A stretch of 21,257 nt of DNA from Bifidobacterium sp. (GTDB lineage: Bacteria; Actinomycetota; Actinomycetes; Actinomycetales; Bifidobacteriaceae), in assembly GCA_022739095.1 (NCBI GenBank), contig JAIJEI010000011.1:1-21257 (forward strand). The letters run 5' to 3'. The position numbers and the translations under genes were made by a program. Positions 1 to 7,448 of the stretch are shown one piece after another (the first letter of the stretch is position 1; each line of letters starts with the position of its first letter). The notes under the pieces are model-generated. The model saw nothing but the letters and a program-made list of their open reading frames with translations. It did not search any database and had not been told where the DNA came from.

Positions 1-92
1 TGGAGCTCACCGAGCAGATGCCGAAGCAGTACACCAACCTGCTCGACTGGATGAGCGCGCTGGTCGACCAGTTCGCCGCCGCCGTGAAGTAA
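1..92 (+). CDS. C-terminal end of an unidentified protein (partial)
   Basis: The window opens inside a gene. Reading codons from base 3 gives about 29 residues ending in ...WMSALVDQFAAAVK and a TAA at 90-92. The fragment is amphipathic and helical-looking and I do not recognise its family. It is taken as coding because the frame is open to the window edge, codon use matches the neighbours, and a strong terminator follows about 120 bases downstream. No function can be assigned. Confidence 0.6.
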   Translation, partial: ELTEQMPKQYTNLLDWMSALVDQFAAAVK

Positions 93-143
93 TGCGGCAG
101 TAGCCGGCAATCCGCAACAGCGATAAGGGGAATAATCAAGTCA

Positions 144-187
144 GATAGCGAGGCGTTGTCTAGGGGAGAACAGAACACTTCGCTATC
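144..187. repeat. Short inverted repeat after the first gene
   Basis: GATAGCGA at 144-151 is matched by TCGCTATC at 180-187, with one wobble and one further pair inward and a loop of about 24 bases. It lies between the stop codon at 92 and the terminator at 210. It could be a 3' mRNA structure or an operator; nothing in the sequence decides between these. Apart from this and the terminator, no other signal is evident in 93-350. Confidence 0.35.
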
Positions 188-209
188 GGGGAAGGCTTCT
201 TATATATCA

Positions 210-242
210 GGGTGCTTCGGGGATGTCCCGAGGCACCCTTTG
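210..242 (+). terminator. Intrinsic terminator of the upstream gene
   Basis: GGGTGCTTCGGG at 210-221 pairs with CCCGAGGCACCC at 227-238 through 12 positions (one T-G wobble) around the loop GATGT, followed by TTTG. The strong GC stem and short T run fit a Rho-independent terminator for the gene ending at 92. It separates that gene from the LtaS-type gene. Confidence 0.8.
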
Positions 243-356
243 CGTTAGGGTGAATAGTTAGGAAACGGTAAGAAAATAGTGGAACTATGGATTTTCCAAG
301 GTCCAGCGGCAACAATATGCCCTTGAAAAGTCACATACGGAAAAAGGCGAATGAGA

Positions 357-2432
357 ATGAGCGAGAACACTAGTAGTACCACCACAGTGAAACCCCATTT
401 CAAGCTTTGGGCCAAAAAGGCCGAAGCCAATGAAGTCACGCCCCAGCACCCCCACAAGCCCTTCCCCGGCTGGATGTACGGCGTGCTCTTCGTTATCTTC
501 GACATCATTGTCGTGACGGCGCTCGAAGTGGGCGTTTCGTCCAGCTCCACCCGCGTGCAGCTGTCCAGTCCGACCGTCGGATTCGGCTTCGTGAGCAAGA
601 TGTGGACCGACGGCAACTTCGTGTTCGTGCTCAACATGATGCTTGTCGCGTTGCTGTACCTCATGTTGCTGATGCTGCTCAACCGGTTCTGGGCGTCGAG
701 CATCGTGATGCTCGCGGCCGGGATCATCGTGGCCGTCATCGAGCATTTCAAAATCGAGATCCGCTACGAGGCCATCCTGCCCGCCGACCTCGGGTTCCTC
801 GGCTCGAACACCGGCAATATGCTCACCTTCGCCCCAGCCGGCGCGCATGTGACCATCCTCGTGGCACTCGGTGCGTTTGCCGCGCTGCTCGCCCTGATTT
901 TGGTGCTGCGCCACTTCGACGGGCGCAAAGGTCGCATGATCCGTACGGACAACCTGAGCCTGAACCTCACCTCCCGTCTGATTCTGCTGCTGCCGCCGAT
1001 ACTTCTGTTCGCGTTGTACTGCATGCATGTGAGCACCACCGATTCGCTGGCCAACAGATTCTCCAGCGCTCTGGGAGATACGCCGTCCATGTGGGATTCC
1101 GTGTATGACGCGCAGCGCAATGGCCCGCTTGTGGCCTTCACCCGTCAGCTTGACCCAAAGATCATGGACAAGCCGGGCGACTACTCCGAGGAGACCATGC
1201 GGCAGACCGCCGCCCGTTACCGCAAGGAAGCCGAGACGATCAACGCCTCCCGCACCAATAATCTTACTGATTCGACAGTGGTGTACGTGCTGTCCGAATC
1301 CTTCTCCGACCCGAGCCGCGTGCCGGGATTGGCGACCAACAAGGATTCGATGCCCAACATCCGCAAGATCAAGGCGGGCACCACCTCCGGCCTGATGCTC
1401 TCCTCCGGCTACGGCGGCGGTACGGCCAATCTCGAATACATGGGACTTTCCGGCCTGAGCATGGCCAATTTCGATTCCTCCCTGTCCAGCCCGTACCAGC
1501 AGCTGGTCCCGAGCCAGCATTGGACTCCCACCATCAACCAGATGTGGGGCGCGCCCGCCAACTCGCTCGGCTATCATCCGTACGAGTCCAGCATGTACTC
1601 GCGCGCCACGAACTACAAGAAGTTCGGTTTTTCGCACTTCTACACGCTGACCGGTCCGGATGTGATCAAATATCAGGACAAGATTGACGAGTCGCCGTAC
1701 GTTTCTGATAAGTCTTCCTATGATTCTGCGCTGGAAGGCATCAAGTCTGGCAAGACGAACAAGTTCATCCAGATCATCACCATGCAGAACCACATGCCCT
1801 ACCACGAGTGGTATGAGAACAACGACTACACCGCCGAATCCACCACCGGCACGCCACTGGGTGATGATGAGCAGCAGTCGATTGAGACCTATCAAAAGGG
1901 TGTGGAGATTACCGATCAGGCCACTCAGGAGTTCCTGAACGAGTTGGATGCGCTGGATAAGCCCGTCACCGTGGTGTTCTATGGCGACCATTTGCCGGGC
2001 ATCTACTCGTCCGCCAGTGAGGATGACAACAACTCCCTGGCCCTGCACCTGACCGATTACTTCATTTGGTCGAACAAGGCCTCCAGCTCCCAAGGCAATA
2101 AGGCAAGCGATGCAGCCTACTCCTCGCCGAACTTCTTCGTGGCACAGGCCGCCGATCACATGAACGCCAAGGTCAGCCCGTATCTGGCGTTCCTGACCGA
2201 AATGCATTCCAAGATTGCCGCCATGGAACCGCCTGTGGTCAACAAGATTCAAGGCTGGGATCGTATCCCCGAAGGCCAGAACATCTACCTTGATCAGAAC
2301 GGCAACCCGATGTCCACCGATGACTTCGACAAGGAAACCAAGCAGCTGCTTGCCGACTACAAACTCATCCAATACGACATCACCGCCGGCAAAAACTATC
2401 TCAAAGACACTGACTTTATGACGTTGCCGTAA
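357..2432 (+). CDS. LtaS-type phosphoglycerol transferase (lipoteichoic acid synthase family)
   Basis: This is a membrane enzyme of the lipoteichoic acid synthase/sulfatase fold. Members transfer glycerol-phosphate from phosphatidylglycerol onto a lipid anchor on the outer face of the membrane. Five hydrophobic segments (about residues 41-61, 90-110, 114-131, 167-186 and 208-224, counted from the ATG at 351) precede a large extracellular domain. The family's key residues are visible: E316 in LSESFSD, the putative nucleophile T358 in GYGGGTANLEYMGLSG, H481 in TMQNHMPY, and D546-H547 in FYGDHLPG. The total of about 690 residues is usual. Two in-frame ATGs exist, at 351 and 357. The AAGG at 344-347 is too close to the first and well spaced for the second, so 357 is preferred. 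It is monocistronic, behind the terminator at 210-242. The family is certain; the exact polymer made (LTA backbone, or glycerol-phosphate substitution of another glycan) is inference. Confidence 0.93.
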   Translation: MSENTSSTTTVKPHFKLWAKKAEANEVTPQHPHKPFPGWMYGVLFVIFDIIVVTALEVGVSSSSTRVQLSSPTVGFGFVSKMWTDGNFVFVLNMMLVALLYLMLLMLLNRFWASSIVMLAAGIIVAVIEHFKIEIRYEAILPADLGFLGSNTGNMLTFAPAGAHVTILVALGAFAALLALILVLRHFDGRKGRMIRTDNLSLNLTSRLILLLPPILLFALYCMHVSTTDSLANRFSSALGDTPSMWDSVYDAQRNGPLVAFTRQLDPKIMDKPGDYSEETMRQTAARYRKEAETINASRTNNLTDSTVVYVLSESFSDPSRVPGLATNKDSMPNIRKIKAGTTSGLMLSSGYGGGTANLEYMGLSGLSMANFDSSLSSPYQQLVPSQHWTPTINQMWGAPANSLGYHPYESSMYSRATNYKKFGFSHFYTLTGPDVIKYQDKIDESPYVSDKSSYDSALEGIKSGKTNKFIQIITMQNHMPYHEWYENNDYTAESTTGTPLGDDEQQSIETYQKGVEITDQATQEFLNELDALDKPVTVVFYGDHLPGIYSSASEDDNNSLALHLTDYFIWSNKASSSQGNKASDAAYSSPNFFVAQAADHMNAKVSPYLAFLTEMHSKIAAMEPPVVNKIQGWDRIPEGQNIYLDQNGNPMSTDDFDKETKQLLADYKLIQYDITAGKNYLKDTDFMTLP

Positions 2433-2869
2433 AGCAGACGGCCCTGTGGGTTATTTGTAGGCAACGTGCGAGCCGGCAAAGCATGGGCGAAGCCCGTCCA
2501 TAATTGCTGTACCGTTGCCGTAAAACGTTGTGAGCTCCCTCTGATGAGGGAGCTGTCGAACGAAGTGAGACTGAGAGATCCCACAAACCAATCACTCCCG
2601 CCCGGTCTGGCTATGGACCTGCGAAACCACCGACACGATTCGGCCGGACGCCGTCCGCATCGATACCGCTGTTATGGACCGTGAGCATACGGCCGCTGAC
2701 AGCAATATGACCACCTACTTCGGCCGAGCCCAATCTATTTGGCGAGTACCAACCGAAACGTCGGGTATTGCCTGCAGCACAAACACCCTCATGCCATCGT
2801 CATGACGGTACGATAGGTACAGTCGATGCCCGGAAAACCGACCCGGGCATCCTGCGGGAAGGATGTGCC
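2433..2869. other. 437-base gap, noncoding, with repeat debris
   Basis: No convincing gene is present; the open frames here mostly translate the palindromic repeat at 2531-2579. Two direct copies of CGTTGCCGTAAA occur, at 2422-2433 (spanning the ltaS-type stop codon) and 2513-2524. A perfect 10-base palindrome CGTCATGACG lies at 2798-2807, about 60 bases before the aldehyde dehydrogenase start, and could be an operator. I do not see a convincing -35/-10 pair. Confidence 0.5.
2531..2579 (+). repeat. Dispersed double-hairpin palindromic repeat, copy 1 (degenerate)
   Basis: AGCTCCCTC (2533-2541) and GAGGGAGCT (2546-2554) form a perfect 9-base-pair hairpin with loop TGAT. A second, degenerate stem beginning GTCG at 2555 and a closing ACTGAGAG follow. 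The order hairpin, GTCG-stem, CTGAG-tail matches the copy at 7353-7400 in the same orientation. It may double as a 3' structure for the LtaS-type gene, though no T run follows. Confidence 0.7.
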
Positions 2870-4519
2870 ATGGTCAATGCGGATTTCGCTCAGTTACGTC
2901 ACGCTTACGAATCCGGGTGTACGCGGCCATTGGCTTGGCGACGGGCGCAATTGGATGCGCTATGCCGTCTGGTAACGGACAATCGTGATGCCTTCGTATC
3001 CGCGGCCATGGCCGATTTGGGCAAACCTGCGGCGGAAACCATACTGATGGAACTCAATCTGGTGGCCGGCGAGGCGAAGTTCGTCCGCAACCGGCTCGGA
3101 CTGTGGGCCGCGCGCCATCCCAAGGCGATGCATTGGATGCTGCAACCCGCCGCCGGCTGGACGATCGCCGAGCCCAAGGGCGTGGTACTCATCATCTCGC
3201 CATGGAATTACTCGGTGCTGTTGGCTCTGGAGCCAATGGCCGACGCGCTCGCCGCCGGCAATGCCATCTGCCTGAAGCCCTCCGAGCTTTCGCCGAACAC
3301 CTCGCGCCTCATCGTCGAACTCGTGCCGCAATATCTTGACCCCGAGGCCGTGCGCGTGGTCGAAGGCGGGCCCAAGGAAACCGGCGAACTGCTGAAATGT
3401 CCGTTCAACCATATCTTCTACACCGGCGGCGGCCACGTCGGCAAAATCGTCATGCGGGCGGCGGCCAAGCACCTGACGCCGGTTACGTTGGAACTTGGCG
3501 GCAAATCACCGTGCTTCGTGGACCGTACGGCGGATATCAATGTGGCCGCACGACGTATCGCATGGGGCAAGTTCACCAATGCCGGACAGACCTGCGTGGC
3601 ACCCGACTACGTGCTCGCCACGCCGGACGTGGCCGAAGCGCTGGCCGAGCGCATCGCCGTGGCCATCACCGAGTTCTATGGCGAGGATCCGAAGGCCTCG
3701 CCTGATTTTGGTCGTATTATCAACGACCGTCATTTTGAACGACTGTGCAAGCTATTGCCGGTCGGCACCGTGCCGCCTGAGGAGCCGAGCTCGCCGCTGG
3801 TGCAGGTGGCATCGGCGGTAGGCGCGGCCATGGATATGGTTGGGCGGCGCTTCAATGCCGTGGCCGCCGGACACGGAGGCGCGGGGGAGGCGGCCGGTGG
3901 TGGCACCGGTAGCACGAATAATGCGGCGAAGCCGGCGGCCGGTTCGAATGCAGCAGCCGCTGATAGTGATGCGACTACCTTGGCCGCTGTTGAGCCGAAC
4001 GAAATTCACAAGGTGCCCGGCGTATTCGATCCGGCTGGGCGAATCGTTTGCGGCGGCAAAGTCGATCGCGCCGCCCGATATATCGCGCCCACCGTGCTGT
4101 ACGGTACATCGCCAGATACGCCGGTGATGGGGGAGGAGATTTTCGGCCCGATTTTGCCGATTCTGGTGGTCGAGGATGCCGAGTCCGCAATCCGATTCAT
4201 CAACAAGCGCCCTCGACCGCTGGCTGCGTACGTGTTCTCTCGCGATCACGAGGTTCGACTGGCTTTTGAACGTCAGACCAGTTCCGGTGCCTTGGGATAT
4301 TCGCTGCCGTTGGGCCACCTGCTGTCCAGCCGACTGCCGTTCGGTGGCGTGGGCGTGTCCGGCATCGGCGCCTACCACGGCAAAGCAGGCTTCCTTACCT
4401 TCAGCCACGTCAAAGCCGTGGTCACCAAGCCGCAGTTCCCCGATACTCTGCGCCTCGTGTACCCGCCCTTTAATGAAGCCAAGGCCAAACTGTTCAACAT
4501 CATCGCCAAATTCAGCTAG
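2870..4519 (+). CDS. Aldehyde dehydrogenase, ALDH3-like, with a low-complexity insertion
   Basis: This is an NAD(P)-dependent oxidoreductase that converts aldehydes to acids, probably cytosolic. The ALDH signature residues are present: N113 in SPWNYS, the general base E208 in TLELGGKSP, nucleophile C242 in NAGQTCVAPD, EIFGPILP (423-430) and LPFGGVGVSGIGAYHGKAGF near the end, the last being typical of class 3 (fatty-aldehyde/aromatic) enzymes. The start is the ATG at 2870, preceded by GGGAAGGA. The frame is open upstream to 2768, but that part has no family resemblance. At 549 residues it is about 90 longer than usual. The excess is a block at about 297-388, rich in Ala, Gly, Ser and Thr, placed between the cofactor-binding half and the GGKVDRAARYIAPTVL strand. 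The insertion stays in frame and all catalytic residues remain, so the enzyme is probably active. The substrate is unknown. The gene stands alone and converges on the pur operon. Confidence 0.92.
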   Translation: MVNADFAQLRHAYESGCTRPLAWRRAQLDALCRLVTDNRDAFVSAAMADLGKPAAETILMELNLVAGEAKFVRNRLGLWAARHPKAMHWMLQPAAGWTIAEPKGVVLIISPWNYSVLLALEPMADALAAGNAICLKPSELSPNTSRLIVELVPQYLDPEAVRVVEGGPKETGELLKCPFNHIFYTGGGHVGKIVMRAAAKHLTPVTLELGGKSPCFVDRTADINVAARRIAWGKFTNAGQTCVAPDYVLATPDVAEALAERIAVAITEFYGEDPKASPDFGRIINDRHFERLCKLLPVGTVPPEEPSSPLVQVASAVGAAMDMVGRRFNAVAAGHGGAGEAAGGGTGSTNNAAKPAAGSNAAAADSDATTLAAVEPNEIHKVPGVFDPAGRIVCGGKVDRAARYIAPTVLYGTSPDTPVMGEEIFGPILPILVVEDAESAIRFINKRPRPLAAYVFSRDHEVRLAFERQTSSGALGYSLPLGHLLSSRLPFGGVGVSGIGAYHGKAGFLTFSHVKAVVTKPQFPDTLRLVYPPFNEAKAKLFNIIAKFS

Positions 4520-4571
4520 CGTGATATCGCTCGCTGATATTGGGTGATGGCGTTGTCATAGTGACGTTCGC

Positions 4572-4864
4572 TGTCCCGGTAATTACGTCAATCGATTGAT
4601 TCGTGTACCGGGCCAGATTTTTCTGTCCTGGTATTTTATTTCGGGTCATTTTTGCTTACCGGGACAAAACTGACGCCGAAAGTATCGTCCGCGTATTACG
4701 AAAATGGCGGAATAGTGCGGTTTCGCATGGAAGGGAATTCCAGATATTCCTATATTCGGGGTGTCCAGCTGTCCTGGTTTGCGAAAAAGAGCCGAAATCG
4801 GCTACCGGGACAGAATAATCTGGCTCGGTAGCCACATCAATCAGTTGACATGTCTACCGGGCCA
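4572..4864. repeat. 293-base long inverted repeat made of four palindromic modules
   Basis: The left arm 4572-4666 and right arm 4770-4864 are inverted copies. Aligned by hand without gaps they match at 71 of 95 positions. Each arm carries two modules of the form TGTCCCGGTA, 22-24 bases, TACCGGGACA (or close variants). Half-sites lie at 4572, 4606, 4624, 4657, 4770, 4803, 4822 (a partial GGCTCGGTAG) and 4855. The outer modules are centred on TCAATCGATTGA (4588-4599) and TCAATCAGTTGA (4837-4848). The 103-base centre has no recognisable content. It lies in the convergent gap between the aldehyde dehydrogenase gene and purD. A small open frame at 4603-4818 runs through both arms and is not considered a gene. 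It could be a MITE-like element, a REP/BIME-like cluster, or a large RNA hairpin. I see no target-site duplication. Confidence 0.75.
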
Positions 4865-4898
4865 AAAAAATACGTGGCAGATGCGCCGCTTCTGCCAC
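4863..4898 (-). terminator. Intrinsic terminator of the purF-purM-purD operon
   Basis: On the minus strand, GTGGCAGA (4898-4891) pairs with TCTGCCAC (4881-4874) around a 9-base loop, then GTA and seven T (4870-4864) follow. This is a textbook Rho-independent terminator about 95 bases beyond the purD stop. Its T tract abuts the right end of the inverted repeat at 4572-4864. Confidence 0.85.
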
Positions 4899-4907
4899 TT
4901 CGGCTTG

Positions 4908-5005
4908 CTGAACGTGGGATGATGCGTGCGGTAGCAAGGCGCGGAAGACGAAGGTACGTCGAGTCTTCCGTAACGCAGCTAACGCACGCATCATCCCACG
5001 TTCAG
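4908..5005. repeat. Large stem-loop overlapping the 3' end of purD
   Basis: Two perfect 23-base inverted arms (4908-4930 and 4983-5005) enclose 52 bases. The stem continues inward with 4932-4935/4978-4981 and, after an internal loop, CGGAAGAC (4942-4949) with GTCTTCCG (4963-4970). The right arm contains the last four purD codons and its stop codon; the left arm is an inverted copy of it. In the purD mRNA this would form a long stable hairpin just before the terminator at 4863-4898, possibly protecting the 3' end. Confidence 0.8.
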
Positions 5006-6265
5006 GGCTTTGAAGCCGATGTCGTGGCGATAGAACAGTCCGCGCAGCTCGAGCTTGTCGATGATCGCGTAAACCTTGTCCTGGGCGGACTTGATGTCCG
5101 GGGCGGAGGTTTCGACGAGCAGGACGCGACCGGAGTTGGCGATGAGGCCACCCTTGTCGTCGGAGGTGACGCCAGCGTAGTAGACGTGCGAATCCTCGTC
5201 GACTTCGATCTCGGGCACACGGGCACCCTTGATGACGTTCTCCGGGTAGCCGTTGGAGGCGATGACCACGCCGAGGGTGGCGTTGGACTCATCCCAGGTG
5301 AATTCGGGGGTCTTGCCGTCGAGAATGGCGGAGATGCCGGCACCGAGGTCGGAGGTGAGCTTCGGAAGCACGACTTCGGTTTCCGGGTCGCCGAAACGAG
5401 CGTTGAATTCGATGACCTTCGGGCCGTCGGCGGTGGCGATCAGGCCGACGTACAGGATGCCGGTGAACGGCGTGCCTTCCTCGGCCATGCCTTCGACGGT
5501 GGGGCGCACGATTTTCTCGATGGCCTCGTCAATCACAGACTGCGGAATCTGCGGCACCGGGCTGTAGGCACCCATGCCGCCGGTGTTCGGGCCTTCGTCG
5601 CCATCGTGGGCGCGCTTGTGATCCTGGGAGATCGGCATCGGCCAGAAATCAGTGCCGTTGACGAAGCTCATCAGGGAGAATTCCTGGCCGTCAAGGAAGT
5701 CCTCGATAACGACCTTGGTGCCGGCGGTGCCGAAGCGATGATCGATGAAGATGTCTTCAAGCGCGCGCTGGGCGGTGTGCTCGTCCATGGCCACGGTCAC
5801 GCCCTTGCCGGCGGCCAGACCGTCGGCCTTGATGACGATCGGGGCGCCGTGCTCGTGCACGTAGTCCTGCGCCATCTCCAGGTCGATGAAGGTCTGGTAG
5901 TGGGCGGTCGGGATGTTGTGGCGGTCCATGAGCTGCTTGCCGAAGTCCTTGGAGCCTTCGATCTGGGCGGCGGCCTTGGACGGGCCGAACGCCTTGATGC
6001 CGACGGCGGCGAAATCGTCCACGATGCCTTCGATCAGCGGGACTTCCGGGCCTACGAACACCCAGTCATAGCCATTGTTCTTCACGAATTCGATAAGTGC
6101 GGCGTGGTTCGACTGGCTCAGCTGCGTGGTATGGATGCCGTCCTTGAGCATGCCCGGGTTGCCGGGCGCCACGGTGACTTCGTCAATGCTCGGTGCCTTG
6201 AGCAGCGTGTAGGCAATGGTGTGCTCACGCGCACCGGAGCCGATGACCAATACTTTCTGACCCAT
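4991..6265 (-). CDS. purD: Phosphoribosylamine-glycine ligase (GAR synthetase)
   Basis: Second step of de novo purine synthesis: phosphoribosylamine + glycine + ATP gives glycinamide ribonucleotide. It is a cytosolic ATP-grasp enzyme. Visible motifs are the N-terminal VIGSGAREHTIA, FVGPEVPL at about 70-77, the ATP-grasp loop KADGLAAGKGV near 147-157, GPNTGGMGAYSP near 226-237, and EFNARFGDPETE carrying the metal ligands. At 424 residues it is full length for the family. The ATG start follows AGGAAAGGA. It is the last gene of purF-purM-purD, 26 bases after purM, and ends inside a large stem-loop followed by a terminator. No key residue is missing. Confidence 0.98.
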   Translation of the reverse strand: MGQKVLVIGSGAREHTIAYTLLKAPSIDEVTVAPGNPGMLKDGIHTTQLSQSNHAALIEFVKNNGYDWVFVGPEVPLIEGIVDDFAAVGIKAFGPSKAAAQIEGSKDFGKQLMDRHNIPTAHYQTFIDLEMAQDYVHEHGAPIVIKADGLAAGKGVTVAMDEHTAQRALEDIFIDHRFGTAGTKVVIEDFLDGQEFSLMSFVNGTDFWPMPISQDHKRAHDGDEGPNTGGMGAYSPVPQIPQSVIDEAIEKIVRPTVEGMAEEGTPFTGILYVGLIATADGPKVIEFNARFGDPETEVVLPKLTSDLGAGISAILDGKTPEFTWDESNATLGVVIASNGYPENVIKGARVPEIEVDEDSHVYYAGVTSDDKGGLIANSGRVLLVETSAPDIKSAQDKVYAIIDKLELRGLFYRHDIGFKALNVG

Positions 6266-6291
6266 GTTGTTCCTTTCCTGCGGAAAGCGAG

Positions 6292-7329
6292 TTACTTCAG
6301 TACGATTTGCGTGCCGGTGGTGTCAGCGGCGATCTGGCCGAGCACGTAGGCGGACTCGTTGTTGTCGGCGAGCAGCTTCAGCGCCTCGTCCTTGCGGGCG
6401 GGGTCGACGGCCAGCACCATACCGATGCCCATGTTGAAGATGTTGTACATCTCCTTGTGATCGATGTTGCCGGCCTTCTCCAGCACGTCGAAGATCGGGA
6501 GCACAGGCCAGGTGCCGAGCTCGATCTCGGCGGCCAGGCCGTCCGAAATCATGCGTGGGATGTTCTCGATGAAGCCGCCGCCGGTGATGTGGGCCACGCC
6601 CTTGACCGCGCCAGCCTTGAACAGCGGGGAGAGGGCCTTGACGTAGATCTTGGTGGGGGTGAGCAGCACGTCGCCGAGCTTTTCGCCGCCCAACTCGTCG
6701 AGCTTGGTGTCCACGGTGTAACCAGACTGCTCGAACAGGGCCTTGCGCACCAGGGAGAAGCCGTTGGAGTGCACGCCGGTGGAAGGCAGACCGATAAGCA
6801 CGTCGCCCTCAATGATGGTGGAACCGTCCACAATGGCGGACTTTTCGGCAACGCCGACCGAGAAACCAGCCAGATCGTACTCGTCCTCGTCGTACATGCC
6901 CGGCATTTCAGCGGTCTCACCGCCGACCAAGGCGGAGCCGGCCTGCACGCAACCGTCGGCCACACCGGCCACGACCTGCTCAAGCAGGGCCGGGTCGTTC
7001 TTGCCGCAGGCGATGTAATCGAGGAAGAACAGCGGCTCGGCACCTTGGGCGGCGATGTCGTTGACGCACATGGCCACGCAGTCGATGCCGATGGTGTCGT
7101 GCTTATTGGCCAGCTTGGCGACCATGAGCTTGGTGCCCACGCCGTCGGTGCCGGAGATGAGGACCGGCTCCTTGTAGCCCAGGGAGGCCAGGTCGAACAG
7201 GCCGCCGAAGCCGCCGATGCCGCCGACCACGCCGGGGCGGTTCGTGCGGGCCACGTGCGACTTGATGCGCTTGACGACTTCGTACCCGGCTTCGACGCTC
7301 ACGCCGGCGTTCTCATATGCTTTTGGCAT
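6292..7329 (-). CDS. purM: Phosphoribosylformylglycinamidine cyclo-ligase (AIR synthetase)
   Basis: Fifth step of purine synthesis: FGAM + ATP gives 5-aminoimidazole ribonucleotide. It is cytosolic and dimeric in the family. The sequence shows the PurM N-terminal start YENAGVSVEAGYEVV, the Gly-rich GGIGGFGGLFDL, SGTDGVGTKLMVA, CVNDIAAQGAEPLFFLDY, GGETAEMPGMY and HITGGGFIENIPR. The start is taken as the ATG at 7329, which gives the usual N-terminus and 345 residues, with AGAAAGG nine bases upstream. An in-frame extension to 7383 would encode repeat sequence and is rejected. It is the middle gene of the operon, 119 bases after purF; that gap holds a dispersed palindromic repeat. Confidence 0.97.
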   Translation of the reverse strand: MPKAYENAGVSVEAGYEVVKRIKSHVARTNRPGVVGGIGGFGGLFDLASLGYKEPVLISGTDGVGTKLMVAKLANKHDTIGIDCVAMCVNDIAAQGAEPLFFLDYIACGKNDPALLEQVVAGVADGCVQAGSALVGGETAEMPGMYDEDEYDLAGFSVGVAEKSAIVDGSTIIEGDVLIGLPSTGVHSNGFSLVRKALFEQSGYTVDTKLDELGGEKLGDVLLTPTKIYVKALSPLFKAGAVKGVAHITGGGFIENIPRMISDGLAAEIELGTWPVLPIFDVLEKAGNIDHKEMYNIFNMGIGMVLAVDPARKDEALKLLADNNESAYVLGQIAADTTGTQIVLK

Positions 7330-7352
7330 TTGGTTGGCCTTTCTACTTATTC

Positions 7353-7400
7353 TGGCTCCCCTCTGGAGGGGAGCTGTCGGCAAAGCCGACTGAGGGGAGG
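7353..7400 (+). repeat. Dispersed double-hairpin palindromic repeat, copy 2 (well formed), inside the pur operon
   Basis: GCTCCCCTC (7355-7363) and GAGGGGAGC (7366-7374) form the first hairpin, and GTCGGC (7376-7381) and GCCGAC (7385-7390) the second with loop AAA. The tail CTGAGGGGAG (7390-7399) repeats the GAGGGGAG arm, so the first CTCCCCTC can pair with either copy. It has the same order and orientation as 2531-2579. It occupies the purF-purM gap, so on the operon transcript it could affect mRNA stability or purM expression. Confidence 0.8.
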
Positions 7401-7448
7401 CAAGCGCCTCTGATTCAAAGAATTGTTATTGAGTGGATTGGTGGTGAG

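Noticed and set aside
2396..2684. Short open frames on both strands between the LtaS-type gene and the aldehyde dehydrogenase
   Set aside because: They translate the palindromic repeat; such repeat-derived peptides are a common spurious annotation.
2768..2869. N-terminal extension of the aldehyde dehydrogenase from the ATG at 2768
   Set aside because: The extra 34 residues have no family similarity and no ribosome binding site, while ATG 2870 has GGGAAGGA and the expected N-terminus.
4603..4818. A 71-codon open frame within the inverted repeat
   Set aside because: It runs through both arms of the palindromic element, has no Shine-Dalgarno and no recognisable protein features.
4850..6349. 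A 499-codon open frame on the plus strand opposite purD (and similar long frames opposite purM, purF and the LtaS-type gene)
   Set aside because: Antisense shadow of a GC-rich coding region: no family resemblance, no ribosome binding site, and the opposite strand encodes clearly conserved enzymes.
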